From: Sordaria brevicollis
Taxonomy: Eukaryota; Ascomycota; Sordariomycetes; Sordariales; Sordariaceae
DNA: 64,000 bases
Reading direction: 5' to 3'
Assembly: GCA_033439795.1 (NCBI GenBank)
Contig: JAUTDP010000007.1
Coordinates: 1,612,001 to 1,676,000 of the forward strand
The position numbers and the translations under genes were made by a program. Below the pieces are notes generated by a model that was given only the letters and a program-made list of their open reading frames with translations, made no database searches and was not told where the DNA came from. Of the stretch, positions 1 through 11,913 are shown piece after piece (the first letter of the stretch is position 1; each line of letters begins with the position of its first letter).

Positions 1-751
1 CACAAATAATATAATATCATGAATGCAGCTGCCATAGTGGGTTCATTGGGATCAGTTAGTGTAGCCTACGTGACCAGAATCATGATTATCATGGTTGAAT
101 TAGTATTGAGAAAATGGGTCCAAGTCAGCGATGTCACATACTGTTCGAGATGGACGACTAGAGCCAGGGCATTTGGAGGAGATGGTAGCAGAGTTGATAC
201 TTGGGGTCTTGGTATTCGTGAAGAGCCAATGTCCCACGTGGCTCCAGAATGGATAGGTATGCCACTATCACGAGGTTTTACCGAGGCTGCCATAACAAAA
301 CATGATATGCCGGCAAAAGCCAGCTGGCGTCCTGTCATAACTTGTAAACCCAGAATCAGATATTCCTCAAAAGTAAGTCCCTGCGCTCCATGGCCCCGAT
401 ATGTACACCCTCCGAACTCCTGTTCTCCTAGTGACCGTCACCTGTGCGGTTCGGGACGACAAAAAAAGTAGAGGAATGTGTAGACTGCGGCCCTTGATGC
501 TGACAAAAGTCGTGTTATGTCTTCCATTACCCGTGTCCAGCCCTCCCTAATGCCATGATTCCGAAACTCCATGTTCCTATCCTGTTGTGAACTCGGATAC
601 CCCTCGCGTCACCCGTTGGAGGAGACAAAGTCACTGGTTATCATCGCTGCTGATCGTCGTGCTCGCTACCGTGAATATGTGGTCGATTCGTTATTTTCGC
701 AAGGTTGCTTTTTTTTTTTCCTTATGGTAGGTATGTAACCGTCTCTCTTTC
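1..751. other. Gene-poor left edge
   Basis: Only short overlapping open frames on both strands (for example 66-338 minus and 19-471 plus) are present; none shows a recognisable motif or convincing exon structure. The part nearest 751 is probably the 3' untranslated region of the SUMO gene. An exon of a gene lying outside the window cannot be excluded. Confidence 0.4.
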
Positions 752-1167
752 TTAGCAGCCACCGACCTGCTCTTGGTGGACTTCCAGGCAGTCGCCGTCC
801 TGCATCTCGAGCTATAATATTGGAATCGCAAGACATGGTCAGCAAAAAGATTTCTGTGTGGGTTGGGTTGATTGTCGAAGTGATGATAACATCGCCCTGC
901 ATGAACAGGAGCACGTCAGATTTTACTCACCGTGTCTGGGGTGTCCGTGGGCTGGACACGCTGGCCTTCGAAGAGGAATCTGACCGAAGCGAGGGTCTTG
1001 CCCTGACGCTCGCAGAACGCCGTCATGAGCTTCTCGAGCTTGGTGCTGCGCTTGATCTTGAAGAAGACCTCGTTGTTGTTATCCGTGACCTTGATGTTGA
1101 GGTGCTCGACAGGCGCGGCGGCACCGGCATCGGCGCCAGCATTTCCGTTCTCAGCGTTGTCGGCCAT
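752..1167 (-). CDS. SMT3: SUMO (ubiquitin-like modifier)
   Basis: Small ubiquitin-like modifier, conjugated to lysines of target proteins mainly in the nucleus. Two exons, 931..1167 and 752..811; the intron (812..930) starts GTGAGT and ends TATTATAG. The product is 98 residues, close to other SUMOs. Visible SUMO features: an acidic flexible N-terminus (MADNAENGNAG), the beta-grasp start HLNIKVTDNNNEVFFKIK, the segment RFLFEGQRVQPTDTP, then LEMQDGDCLEVHQEQ ending in GGC. The di-glycine is followed by a single Cys, so a Ulp-type protease would remove only one residue. The ATG at 1167 matches the family start; the open frame continues upstream but that part resembles 5' leader. Its promoter lies between the gene and the TIR of mobile element A, which begins about 410 bases upstream. 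Confidence 0.95.
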
Positions 1168-1579
1168 GTTGATGACTTGTGGGGGGTTGAAGATGTTCTG
1201 GTAGAAGTCTAATCGCAGAAAGTCTGGTGAGTGGAACTGGACGGACCAAGTTTTGGACGGTTGAAGTAATTGGGAACGCGAGGTTTTCAGACTGCGACAA
1301 AAGTAGGTGACTGCGCGGGTGCAAACGCGCCGTGAGCCTCGTCTCGCCTGCGTTGTCACGGCCACAGAAACTCGCAGCCCAGAGATGGGCCACAAAACCA
1401 GATGAAGGGGCAGACGAAATCCCAGACGGGAAATGGGTATTCTTACTGGATAGATTTGTAATTGGGCGAAGATAAAGCTCGAGGCTTGGGGGGTATTGCG
1501 CAAGTGTGTTTGGGAGAATTAAAGAAGTGGAAGATGATGGTCAATCGCGGCGCTCGGTGGTTGTAAGGCTGTGCCTTGC

Positions 1580-1618
1580 AAACACCATGTCAGTCCCCAC
1601 TCTGGTCTGACCGCCACG
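1580..1618 (+). repeat. Left TIR of element A
   Basis: 39 bases starting AAACACCATGTCAGTCCCC and ending CCGCCACG, perfectly inverted at 6246..6284. It retains many CpA dinucleotides, so it has escaped RIP. Confidence 0.95.
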
Positions 1619-2239
1619 CAACACAACTTACATGAAAAACAGTATGCCATATCGTAGAACTTCAATATCTCCGTTGTTTTTTATTCAAAACACACCTAAA
1701 TTTAATAATTTTTATCGGATTTTAAAACTCTTACAATCGAAAATTATTATAACTATACTATACCAATCCAACTACCAATAAAGATTAATAATATATATTA
1801 TACTAATTATTGGCGAATACCTTAAAAAAATCGCGTAAATTATTAATTTAAGTAAACGCCAAATTTAACGCCTTAAATAAATATATAATAAGATTAACGA
1901 CCTATACCCGAAGCTTCGTATTATTAAAAACGCTATTAAATTAATTCTTTAAATAATAGAAATTAATATAAATAGTATTATACGTATAATTAGCTATAAT
2001 AATATTTAATTCACAATATATAAAAAGTCGTAGAATTCTTAAATAATAAATTATATTTATACTTCGATAAAATCCAATACTAATTAATTACTTAATATAA
2101 TATATACGTATCGATTTCTATAATTTCCTATTATTTTAAGAAGGCGTAATAAATTAATAAAAGGATGGCGTATAAAGCTTTTTAATATAGTAATCTATTA
2201 AAATTAAATTAATTAAAAAAAGTCTCGAAGTTTTTAATA

Positions 2240-2830
2240 GAAATATACGTCTTCTATAACGAATTTAATATTAATAAGAGGGATAGTTTACGTTATATTA
2301 ATTAGGCGCTAAAAGGTATATTTATATAAACCGATAATATATTTACAAAAGGGTAGCGCTTCTACTTATTACTAATTATATTTATTAATAACTTTATCGA
2401 CGTATTTTATTATAAAAGAGCCACTAATATAAATAGTTTCGTTATATAAATATAAGAGAACGTACTACTTAAAATAAACCCCTTCCTTAATTATAATAGT
2501 ATTTTAATAATAAATAATATATTATAATATAAGGCGCAATCTATTAAGGACGTATATAATAACCGCGGTATACTATTATAATTCCTACTCTTATATTCCT
2601 TAAATTTTAACCCTATAAAAGTATATTTTAATAATTTAAAGGCCTGGGTTAAGCGCTAATATTTATAAAAAAATAGGGATTCGTTAGGGGTGGAAAAGTT
2701 TAAAGAATTCTTTATTAAGGCGGTAATAAAAATTGGGTAAAAGGTGCCAACTATACGAAGCTACTATTATAAAATTAGCGTACTTTATAATGAATTTAAC
2801 GAAGTATACGAGCCTAAGGATTATAATACC
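2240..2830 (+). pseudogene. Tc1/mariner (DDE_3-type) transposase remnant
   Basis: One reading frame (the one containing 2252, 2582 and 2693) can be followed without frameshift; it is broken only by TAA/TAG codons of the kind RIP creates. Recognisable positions: VFYNEFNINKRD at about 2249, at the place of the first catalytic Asp motif (usually DES/DEAG); FIDVFYYKRATN; SILIINN near 2500, at the place of the usual hhhMDNA second-Asp motif; and FLLLYSLNFNPIKVYFNN at 2582, which matches the LPPYSPxxNPIE signature of this family. Further on, FFIKAV and KVPTIRSYYY fit the typical C-terminal end. Key acidic residues are altered and stops are frequent, so it is dead. Confidence 0.85.
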
Positions 2831-3036
2831 CTATATAATAAATATTATTACGAATTTCGAATAACGGGAATAATATTATAATAAAGGATATTAAATTATA
2901 TAATAAATATATAGTAATAAATATAATCGAATATATATAATTTGCTTAAGTGGTTTAATTATATAGTCTAGTCGTATAATCTAATCGTATAATTTAATCG
3001 TATAATTTGGTAACGAAAAATCCTTTAAATCTATTA

Positions 3037-3122
3037 TTATTTATAATAATCGAAAAAGTGCTAAAAGTATTAAAAGAGTATAAAAACAAATTAGATCTAT
3101 TATTATTTATAATAATAATATT
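3037..3122. repeat. Short direct repeat inside element A
   Basis: A motif ATCTATTATTATTTATAATA occurs twice, near 3037 and 3101, and just upstream (about 2965-3010) a 12-15 base unit containing TCGTATAAT is repeated about four times. This lies between the plus-strand transposase remnant and the minus-strand remnant, so it may be an intergenic spacer of the element. Confidence 0.6.
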
Positions 3123-4429
3123 AATATATATAATCCCCTTTTTATTTAAAATTCTTTATCCTCTTTAGTAAATTTATATTCATTCGTAATTACGTCGGTC
3201 TATATATAATCGGGGTCGCTATTTTCGTTATTATTATACTCTTTAGCAAAATTACTACGCAATAGGTCGTTACTAGCGTTATAATTAAGGGGGTCGTAAT
3301 AGTCTACGTTACGAGGGTTTTACTATAAGGAATCTTAAGTAAAGGTATTTATAAAAAGACGGCGGTTAATATTATACCTAATAGAAAGAGGGGAAATTAT
3401 TTACTTATAATCTATATAAATAATATAAGCGATTTAGGGTCGATAATCTACAATTCCTATTATTATATTTATATAATTTTTAATACTTACATTAATACTT
3501 ACGTTAATATAAATTCTAGAGCCGCCCGCGTTAACGTTAATACTACCTGCGTTAATAATAACGACCGTTAAATATAATCCCTCTTAAAATATAAAAATTC
3601 TTTAATTGACCGTTTAATTATATTATAAATACCCTTATTAATATTATATATAATATACCAGTTTAAGGGTAGAGTACGCGCTTAGTAGAAGGTAAGTCGA
3701 CCCGTTATAAGGGATTTTTAGATTTCGAATAGGGAATTGCGTAACCCGTTATTTTTACGAAACCGCGGCGCGTATTTAAATATTAATTACTTAAAAAACT
3801 CGGTAATAAGGGTATTAATTAATCGATTTAATAATAAAAAAGGGGGAGGAGAAAAAGGTTAATAATTACCCTTAATATAAGAGCCGTTAATACGGGAATT
3901 AAAGCCCCCCTTCTATAAAGTATTAATACTATTCTAAATAAGGAGAAATAATAAAGAAGGTTCGTCGGCCAAAGTAGGCGCTATAATCCCTATATTTATA
4001 CCCCTATAATTAGTAAAGGGAAACGCGGTAAATTATTGTATTAATATACTATTAGCGCTAATAATATTATACGCATTACCGTTCGTTTATTAATAACTAT
4101 TTTAAAGTATAAAATTAAATATTTAAAGGGGTTAATAGCCGCGCTTATTTACTATATATAGGGGATAAAATTATTAAAGATTATTTTAATTAAATATAAT
4201 AATATTAATTTAAATTTAATAATTATTATTATAGCGATCGTAAAGTTTAAATTATATAGATATTATCTTAATAAGTAGCGATATTAATATAGCCTTCTAT
4301 ATTATAATAGCGGCGGCCCATTCCCTAATTTATTTATTAATAAAAAGGTAATAATATTTTTAATTAGGGAATACGTAATAAAAGTAATATAAGTTCCTAT
4401 TATAATAGTTTTTATACTATTACCTATCC

Positions 4430-5500
4430 GTATATTTATATAATTTAATTAATTCGTCGTATATTAACCTCTCCTTTATTTTACCCTCCTTTTTTACTTC
4501 GCGCTTAGCGTCCCTCTTTTTATAATAATCTTTTAATATTAAATTAATAATCGATTTAAACCTCTTTTTCTCCAATTCTTTATTTATTATTTTATTATAT
4601 ATAAATATAAGCGTTGCAACGTCGGTATTATTAAGTATATTTATATAGCGAAGGGAATTATTAGGTCGAAATTAAACATACGTAATACGGTCGTTAAAAT
4701 TCGAAATTCGAGGGGTAGGCGTATTACGGGTAAATAGAGTACGCGGCTCTTTTAATTCTTCTTCTAAATCATTAAAAAAATTACCAAAAACGCGTAATTA
4801 GGTCGTAATTATTATATAATAGGTATCGGCTAATCGTAATAATAAATTACATATTATTTTCGAAATATTATAATACCCGAATAAAAAATCCTCTTTATTA
4901 GTATAATAACGGTTAAAGAGGATATAAATTTAAAATAACGCGGTCCGCTTATTATTTTATACGTTAATAATTTAATTAGAATATTATATTTCGAATTTAT
5001 ATTCTATCCCCGTAATATTAAATTTATCGATAATAACGTCTTTAAATAAACATTAATATTATTAAATTTTATATTTAAAATTAGGATTAAAGTAACTATA
5101 ATTAACTTAATTAATAATATTATCGAATTTTTTTTTAATAGTAACCCGCTTAATTATAAAGTTAATAAATAATTTACCGAATTTAACCTTAAGCCCGTTA
5201 AAATAACGATTTTATAATTATATTTTAGAATATATAATATAAATAATTATAAAATTAAGCATCGGCGGCGGACTTTAAGCCTTCTTCGAAATACGGGATT
5301 TTATAATAGGAACCTACTAGGCGGTAATTTCTTTAACGGTAAACTCCTTAATTTATTCTTCTATATATTATTTATCGGCTAATATACGCTATTTTTTAGC
5401 CGCCTATTCATTTCTCTATTATATTATAGGGGATTTACTACCGCTATTTTCAATTAGGTTTAGCGAAGCGCTAATACCCTCGATATTAAATAAAATAATA
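4430..5500 (-). pseudogene. Unidentified coding remnant in element A
   Basis: Read on the minus strand, positions 4920 down to 4441 form a single frame with only two stops. It includes NKEDFLFGYYNIS, GNFFNDLEEELKEPRT and a Lys/Glu-rich end (KKRDAKREVKKEGKIKERL). The composition is that of a real protein, not random AT-rich DNA. Weaker coding character continues to about 5500. I do not recognise the family. It may be a second protein of the element or a nested insertion. Boundaries are approximate. Confidence 0.5.
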
Positions 5501-6245
5501 GGTTATTAAACTGCGGATTAATTAGCCGACCTCTTCCTTCAATATAACTTTAATAGAATTCGAAATATAATAAATCGTCGAAATAATTACGTAGTAATAG
5601 CGGTTAATTATTATTATTATTAGGTAGGGGGGGTTTAGGGGGGAATTCGAAGGGGGACCGATTATAATTATTAATAATTAATAGGGGAGGAAGTAATAGG
5701 AATTTTAAATATAATTTTTAAATTAATAGAAATAAACGGTAAAAAGGAAGTTCGAATAGTAATTGGATTATTATTTTTTAGAATAATATAAGGAAAGTTT
5801 AGTCGTAATCGGTTTAATAATTATTCGGATTAGGTTTAAAACCGCTATAATTATTAAAATTAAGTTTAAAAGTATTATAATTACGTAGGAACCCTTTCCT
5901 TATCGTCGTCGCCGTTATTTAAATTAATATTAGCCTTTTTTACGCGGGTATTAAATTATAATATCCATTTCGAACGTCGGCGGTCGCTATTATTATCGGG
6001 GTAGGAGTGCTTAGGAAGTATAATAGGAATTAAAGCGGTAATACCGGGTACAAATTATATTCAATATAAATTAGGAGGTATTTAATTATTTCTACCTTTT
6101 AATATAGGCTTTATTCGATGTAGGGGATTTATACGGTTGTAGAATAGTAATTAGAATATAAATACCCTCAAATTTAGTAATAATATAGTGGTTTGAAGTT
6201 TTTTTAGTCGTTAAATTACGAAGTTTTTACGTTGTGTATGTGTTA

Positions 6246-6284
6246 CGTGGCGGTCAGACCAGAGTGGGGACTGACATGGTGTTT
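6246..6284 (-). repeat. Right TIR of element A
   Basis: Exact reverse complement of 1580..1618. Adjacent interior sequence matches the left side for about seven more positions with one C/T difference, then diverges. Confidence 0.95.
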
Positions 6285-6299
6285 ATAAGGTATAGGGGA

Positions 6300-7085
6300 C
6301 GACGGTTAAAAGGGACGGCAGGCGGCGGTTTGTAGGTCGGGTGTAGGAGACGCAAAATTTAGGTGGGGCCAACCCTTTACACAACCAATTTTCTGTACGA
6401 AGCACTTGGTGCCTCCTGTCAACCATGCAGAATCTTGAGGTAGAACCTGAACTTTTAGGGATCTTAAGGCTCAGTTAAGGTAAGGCAAGGCAGTGCACCA
6501 TTCACACGAGTTTTCTAAGCCTGTCTTGGACGAAGAGACCGAGAAAGGCTATTCCCCGATAGTATTCGTACACCAAACTACGGGCCCGCGTAACTAAAGT
6601 GCACTTTGGCTACCTCGCCTCCTCTACCTAGATCAACTCTCGATCATCTTGACTTCTTTCTGACGACGAACTTGTGGTGCGCATATATTAATAAGCTATC
6701 TCTTCTGTGAACTTGGTTCATAGCCTTGTGTGGAATTCCACTGGTTGTTATGAGACTGATTGAAACATTGTACACACAAGCTGGTGCATTGGTGTTGACT
6801 GTGAATGTTTCCGATCCGAGAGTTCCTGACATCATCCCTCCGTTTCCTTCGCTGACACGCGCGGGAGCTGGACTCAAGAACAGGGTACCGAAGCACCGGG
6901 ATTAGGTTGTTGTGGGGATTCCAAGCTTGGGGGGAGATCCTCAGTCTTGAAGTCCACTTTGAATCTTTGTTCTTGAGAACGACCGGCACATAAGTACCTG
7001 TGATCTAGGAAAAGCAACCACTGCCCCAGCTCGTCTCTCGCTCACGATCTACGCTGACTTTCTGCTATTCCCAAAGTCCAACACC
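6300..7085. other. Intergenic, upstream of CMC4
   Basis: Normal base composition. The minus-strand open frames at 6644-6989 have no recognisable features. Probably holds the CMC4 promoter and 5' leader. Confidence 0.4.
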
Positions 7086-7560
7086 ATGGTGGGTTTAAGC
7101 GCAGTTGCCAGACTTCAAGGTGCTTGGGTTATCTATCATGAGGCATTGCTAACCAGACGACTATATTGTGACTTTTAGACACTGCAAGACGATCTCGCAA
7201 CCAATCCGCCATGCCATCCTCGTGCGGTTCGTTCACCGATGCCCCTGCTCTGCCGTCTCAAGGAGAATGTGTTTCAGTGTGCTGACATGCGACTTGTGTC
7301 TGCAGTGCGCGATCCAAAGTGAGTGAGGACATCATGCTTGGCGTCGACCTCGTCCAGCAGTTTGCTGACCTCACATCACGCACATAGATTGCCTGACCAG
7401 AAACGGATTCGACGAGAGCAAATGCCAAAAACTCGTAGACGCACTCTACGAGTGTTGCAACGCGTTTTACGAGAAGAAGGGAGACAATGCGTCAACGGTT
7501 AGCTGCCCCAAAGCGAACCTCCTGAGGCTCAAGATGGAACAAAGAAAGAAGGCTACATGA
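7086..7560 (+). CDS. CMC4: Cmc4-type twin CX9C mitochondrial protein
   Basis: Small CHCH-fold protein of the mitochondrial intermembrane space, imported by the Mia40 disulfide relay; family members are linked to respiratory-chain biogenesis. Four coding exons: 7086..7088 (only the ATG), 7179..7226, 7306..7318 (a 13-base microexon) and 7388..7560, giving 78 residues. Introns are GT..AG. Two CX9C motifs are present: Cys13/Cys23, flanked by CHPRACAIQNCL, and Cys34/Cys44 in KCQKLVDALYECC. These are followed by FYEKKG and the extra cysteine of SCPK, as in Cmc4. Because the gene is so fragmented, no single open frame reveals it; I found it by joining the exons in phase (237 coding bases). Confidence 0.88.
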
Positions 7561-8663
7561 AGGGAATCCCCTCGGGAGGAATCGAAATGTATCACTTGTC
7601 CAGATATGTCCACCTAAACGCCCCGTGAAGGTGTTAGGTAACTTAGACGGAAAGTGCAGTATTCCTCTGGGCGATCCTTGAGCACGCGAGAGACCTCATG
7701 GGCCTGAACAAGAAATGATGGTCTTGTTCCGAGACTCTAATAGGAATGCCGTGGACATTGTAAGGAAAAAAAAAGAAGAAGAAAAGACCAAAGAAATTTT
7801 TTGGGTCCGTCGCCTTTTGTATCATTTTCCTGCACTGGTGGAGGGACCTGAATTCGGGTGGAGATGCGAGGTCTTGGCACCAAAAGGCCCACATTCTGCC
7901 GGCCGCAGATCCCAGTCCGCGGCCCTTTGAGCCGCATGGAACGCGTCGTGCGGACGGCAAGCAAGGTGCTAGCGGCAGCTGGAGCTTCGACGTGTGTTTG
8001 GAAATTCCATAAACGTGAATTCTTACAGCATGAATTACCTTTCTTTACATGGGCGCATCCATAATCAGTCCCATTCATCACTACACAGAGCGGAAGTTAC
8101 GTTGTCCTTCCATTGCGCACTTGCTTCAAACAAGACCAGCGTGAATTGATTGATTGAACTGCCCCAAAAGTCAGACGTCATTTTACCCAACTGGTCTCGC
8201 TTTCTTGTTGGAGGAGCTGTCAACGAACGGGTGGACAAAGTTAGTGGAAGGTACCTCACCTCTACACTGCGTAGCTACGGCACTTGGAATGCCGTTGAGA
8301 GGCAGCAACAACGATCCGCCCTCCCCCACCAAGAACCCGCGACGCGCCTACCAAACAGTCTTTACAGAATCACCGAAACCCTCCACTTGAACCTCGCAAA
8401 TACGGAAACTGCCAAGGGCGAAAATGGCACCCTCGATGGTGAGCAGCTTCTCGTCCTTCAGTTCTCTACGCCGACGTCGCATTCATTCCTTCTGATACCA
8501 AGCTGCTACAGGACCCTTCCGTCACCTCAGATGCTAGCTTTTCTTTTGCGTCGAAAAGAAGCGAAAGCCCGGATCTAGGTTCGATCATCTCGAAGCTTCT
8601 GATGCCTGCCAGTACAGCCAACCGCTAACACTACATGCGCACCCAGGACTTATACCTCCCCCC
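7561..8663. other. Intergenic between CMC4 and the nucleoporin gene
   Basis: Several short overlapping open frames on both strands; none has a recognisable motif or splice-consistent extension. Presumably CMC4 3' sequence and the nucleoporin promoter. Confidence 0.4.
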
Positions 8664-11572
8664 ATGGCCCAGCAGCCGTCACCATACCCACGACCCCTCG
8701 TCCGAGCCGGCGATGAGGTCGAGTTCTTTTCGGGCGAGCTGGACCGTCACCTGACCGACCTCAGAGGAACCACAGAAGAGAAGCGCGCCCAGGTGTTCAA
8801 GCTGGTCGACTCTTACCATGCATACTCGAGGAAAAGAGCGGACCGACTCCGCGAGCTCCAGTCTCGCAAGCTCACCCTGCGCGAAAACGATATGGACATT
8901 GACGACAACGAAACCGACGACATGACCGCAAACTTTGGCGACGAACATCGGGAAGCAGAAGAGGAGGCGCAAACATGGGATCTGCTTCGGCGCATGCTGC
9001 CGCTCGAATATGGCCAAGACGAAACAGCTCAGTTAAAGCAACACACCAAACCATCCGTACAGTCACGAAACCAATGGTGGAACGACTTCATGCTGTCCGA
9101 CTCGTTGGCGAGGGAACAAAAGGTTGTGCTAGAGTGGCTTCAAAGCAGTGCAAGCCAGGGGCCGCCCGTGGACGAGATTGTGAGCCACCTTCAGGAAAGC
9201 GCAGAAAGGGGTGATATCCTTGCCCACGGCTGGCTTCACACTCGCACCAAGATCAAGTTGCAGAAGAGCGTGAACGGTTACCAGGGCCCGCTTGACCCTA
9301 GGACGTTTGGCTTCGCCGAATCACATCTCAGCTCCAACACGCTTATTACCCAACTCGACCCCGATGCTATGACACGGCAGGCTCGCAAGCTGGAAACCCA
9401 GGACGACTTTTTTGAGCGTGCTATCTGGTTGGGCTGCTTTGAGATGCTACGTCGTGGTTACTCGATGGCTGAGATTCGAGAATGGTGCTCTGTCAGGACA
9501 GAGCTTTGGAGAGCTGCGTCTATTGCGCCCTTGCCGCTTGCGAATCCGGAAGACGAAGACCAGCCAGACTTCGATCCGCGTTCGCTTGTTCTATGGAGGC
9601 GAATGTGCTTTTCCACCGCCCGGGATGGTGGAACTAGTGATTATGATCGGGCCGTCTATGGCCTGCTGGCCGGCGACATTGCGAGTGTAGAGAAGGTATG
9701 CGAGACTTGGGACGATTTGCTGTTTGCTCACTACAACGCTCTTCTTCGAACTCGATTCGACTCGTATTTGGTCAGGCACGGCGGAGACGAGGTCGCTAGG
9801 GCCGCCCAGCAGTTCCCTGCTTTCAACGCTGTCTTGCATCACGGAGACCCGCATTCGGTCAGCAAGAGGCTCGTTACCTTACTCGAGTCGGATTCCAGGA
9901 CGAGCGCTGAGGCTACAAGACCAGCCAAGGCACTACAAGGTGCCATTATTTCACACGAACTCGGCCGTTACCTGATTAACCAAGGACTCGTCTTGGCGAA
10001 GCAGGCGAATCACCAAACAAAGTCCAGCTTAATACCCCCAGTTGACCTGCAAGTCCCGGATGACTTAACTCATCCTAAATACATCCACCTGTCGGATCAT
10101 AACAGCCTCCGCATTCTCAGTCACGTCCTCATCATTTTCTCTACTTTCAACCAGCTCAGCGGCCCCCGGCTCATCTCCGATGTCCACCAATATGCCATGG
10201 AGAACATAATCGCAGCCTATATCAGCTACCTCCGCCTTGCCAATCTGGAGGAGATGGTACCACTTTATTGCTCCAAGCTACACGGCCAGCGCGTATACGA
10301 GGCGCTCAGCCGAAACCTCATTCATATCCTCGACAACGATGCACGAAGAGTGCAGGTTTCCATCATGAACAGACTAGGCATCAGTGTCTCGGAGTTTGTC
10401 AAGAGGCAACCCGAGATTTTCCTCAACGATGTCAACGACCTTTTACAGCCATGTGAGGCAAAGAGCAAGTTCAAGGTTCTGGAGGACGGTCCAGCGACAT
10501 TGAAGTACGGCCGCATAGTGAAGCCGGACTTCTTTGGTGACGACAACGAACAAGAACTTGATAAAGAAGAGGAACATATCATCTGCTCTCTGGAATGGCT
10601 CATGTTAACCGATGATCTGTTCGTGGAGACCTGCACATATGTCATCAGAGCCTACAAATATTTCTTAAGTAAGTGGTGTTCCTCTATCGCCATCATTCAA
10701 CTTGGGTAATTTGCTGACTCTTTTTTCAGAGCGCACACGCTTGCGTGCTGCCCGCGCTCTTTCGCAAAGGGTGCCAGGACGAGAGATCATTCGGCGAAAG
10801 ACTGGAATTCTGGTCGGCGGGGACGAGGATGATAGCAGTATGGAGTGGTTCGTCGATTTCAGTGCGAGCGAGCTTCCAGAGGAGTTGCTAGCGCTGTATG
10901 CTGGTGACAAGGATGCGGTTATCACACAAGTGCGAAACGTGTGGGAGCTCGAGTGTCTCGTGAAGGCTCTGGACTCGATGGAAACTTTGTCTTCGCTGGC
11001 AGGTCTCGCCAGGGAGTAAGTATTTCAAAAACAACTATTGAGCGTCCATTACTAACAAGGTGTCCCTAGAAATAGCACGAATTCCCACGAAATTTGGCAG
11101 CATACGGGCAAAGAGGTCCGCGCGGCCAAGGCCTACATGCAGCCGGTACTTAAGGGGTGGTTGCTGGAAGCCATTCGGCGTAAGTTTTTTACCCGCACAA
11201 TCTCTAGGGGACTGTCTTGTCTAACGCATGTTCGTATCAGCCGACCCTGATTACCAGGCTCTTCGCGAGGCCTACATCCCAGAGAGCGTGTTGGCTCTCG
11301 TCAGCTCTCTGCACTTTGCCGGCGCTACGCTCTCACGCGACTACTTGCTCGAGTGCATGGAGCTGGCCGCGGTCGTCGCCGAGAAAGCATCAGCAGTGGC
11401 TCAGGAGTTCGTCGACTCCGGCAGGATGAAGGAGCTTGTGGAGGCGTTTGCCTCATGCAGCAAAGCGCTCGCTATATTTTCAAGCGAAAAGAAGACCACC
11501 GCCAAGGAATCGAAGAAGATCAGGGAGAATGGCTGGTCTCGGGAACTCTGGTCCGTCAAGCCATTGAACTAG
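8664..11572 (+). CDS. NUP84: Nup84/Nup107-family nucleoporin
   Basis: Scaffold nucleoporin of the Y-shaped (Nup84/Nup107-160) complex of the nuclear pore. Four exons, 8664..10668, 10730..11015, 11070..11179 and 11241..11572, give 910 residues. All introns begin GTAAGT and carry CTGAC, CTAAC or CTAAC branch sites. The protein is nearly all alpha-helical after an acidic N-terminal segment (MDIDDNETDD). Family-like stretches include WLQSSASQGPPVDEI, QDDFFERAIWLGCFEMLRRG (residues about 250-270), WDDLLFAHYNALLR and the C-terminal WFVDFSASELPEELLALYAGD. The ATG at 8664 is the first in frame after upstream stops. It converges on the CVNH-like gene, which ends 341 bases downstream on the other strand. 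Confidence 0.88.
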
Positions 11573-11913
11573 GGAGCCTATGTTTTGTGAGGCATCTTAA
11601 GACGATACAGTACCCCTTGCCGGTGGTACTAAAGAGCTCGACAGGTCCGAAAGACACTTGAATACTTCACTGTACGAATCATGATGGATTTGAAAATTAA
11701 GGGCTGGACTACAGGGGTGGAATAATGGGACAGAGGAAGATCGCAATGGATTCATATGTATCATACCATACAGATGGCGTTGTTGGAATAAGCCTGCGAA
11801 CAACATACTTTGCACGGCGAAAAGTTCTTTAAGGAAGCATCAGTTTAGCGGCAGTCTTCAAAGTACAGACCGGACCAAACATCTAACAGACCCCTTGCAG
11901 GCCATAAAGCCGG

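Larger units (their letters stand above)
1580..6284. mobile_element. RIP-mutated DNA transposon A with 39-bp TIR
   Basis: A 4.7-kb block bounded by a perfect 39-bp inverted repeat (1580..1618 and 6246..6284). The repeat extends a few bases outward if RIP-type G/A and C/T differences are allowed. Inside, from about 1665 to 6235, CpA and TpG have nearly vanished and TpA is everywhere, as expected of saturated RIP, while C and G survive in CpG, CpC and CpT contexts. It contains a Tc1/mariner-type transposase remnant on the plus strand (2240..2830) and another coding remnant on the minus strand (4430..4920 is clearest). I could not identify a target-site duplication with certainty. Superfamily assignment comes from the transposase, not the ends. 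Confidence 0.85.

Noticed and set aside
19..471. 150-codon open frame at the left edge
   Set aside because: Overlaps an equally open frame on the other strand; no motif, splice context or codon pattern supports either.
1561..1571. Possible TAAGG target-site duplication around element A
   Set aside because: TAAGG occurs near both ends but at unequal distance from the TIRs, so it is not a consistent duplication.
7643..8578. Several overlapping frames of 60-142 codons between CMC4 and the nucleoporin gene
   Set aside because: Mutually overlapping, no recognisable domains; typical of intergenic DNA.
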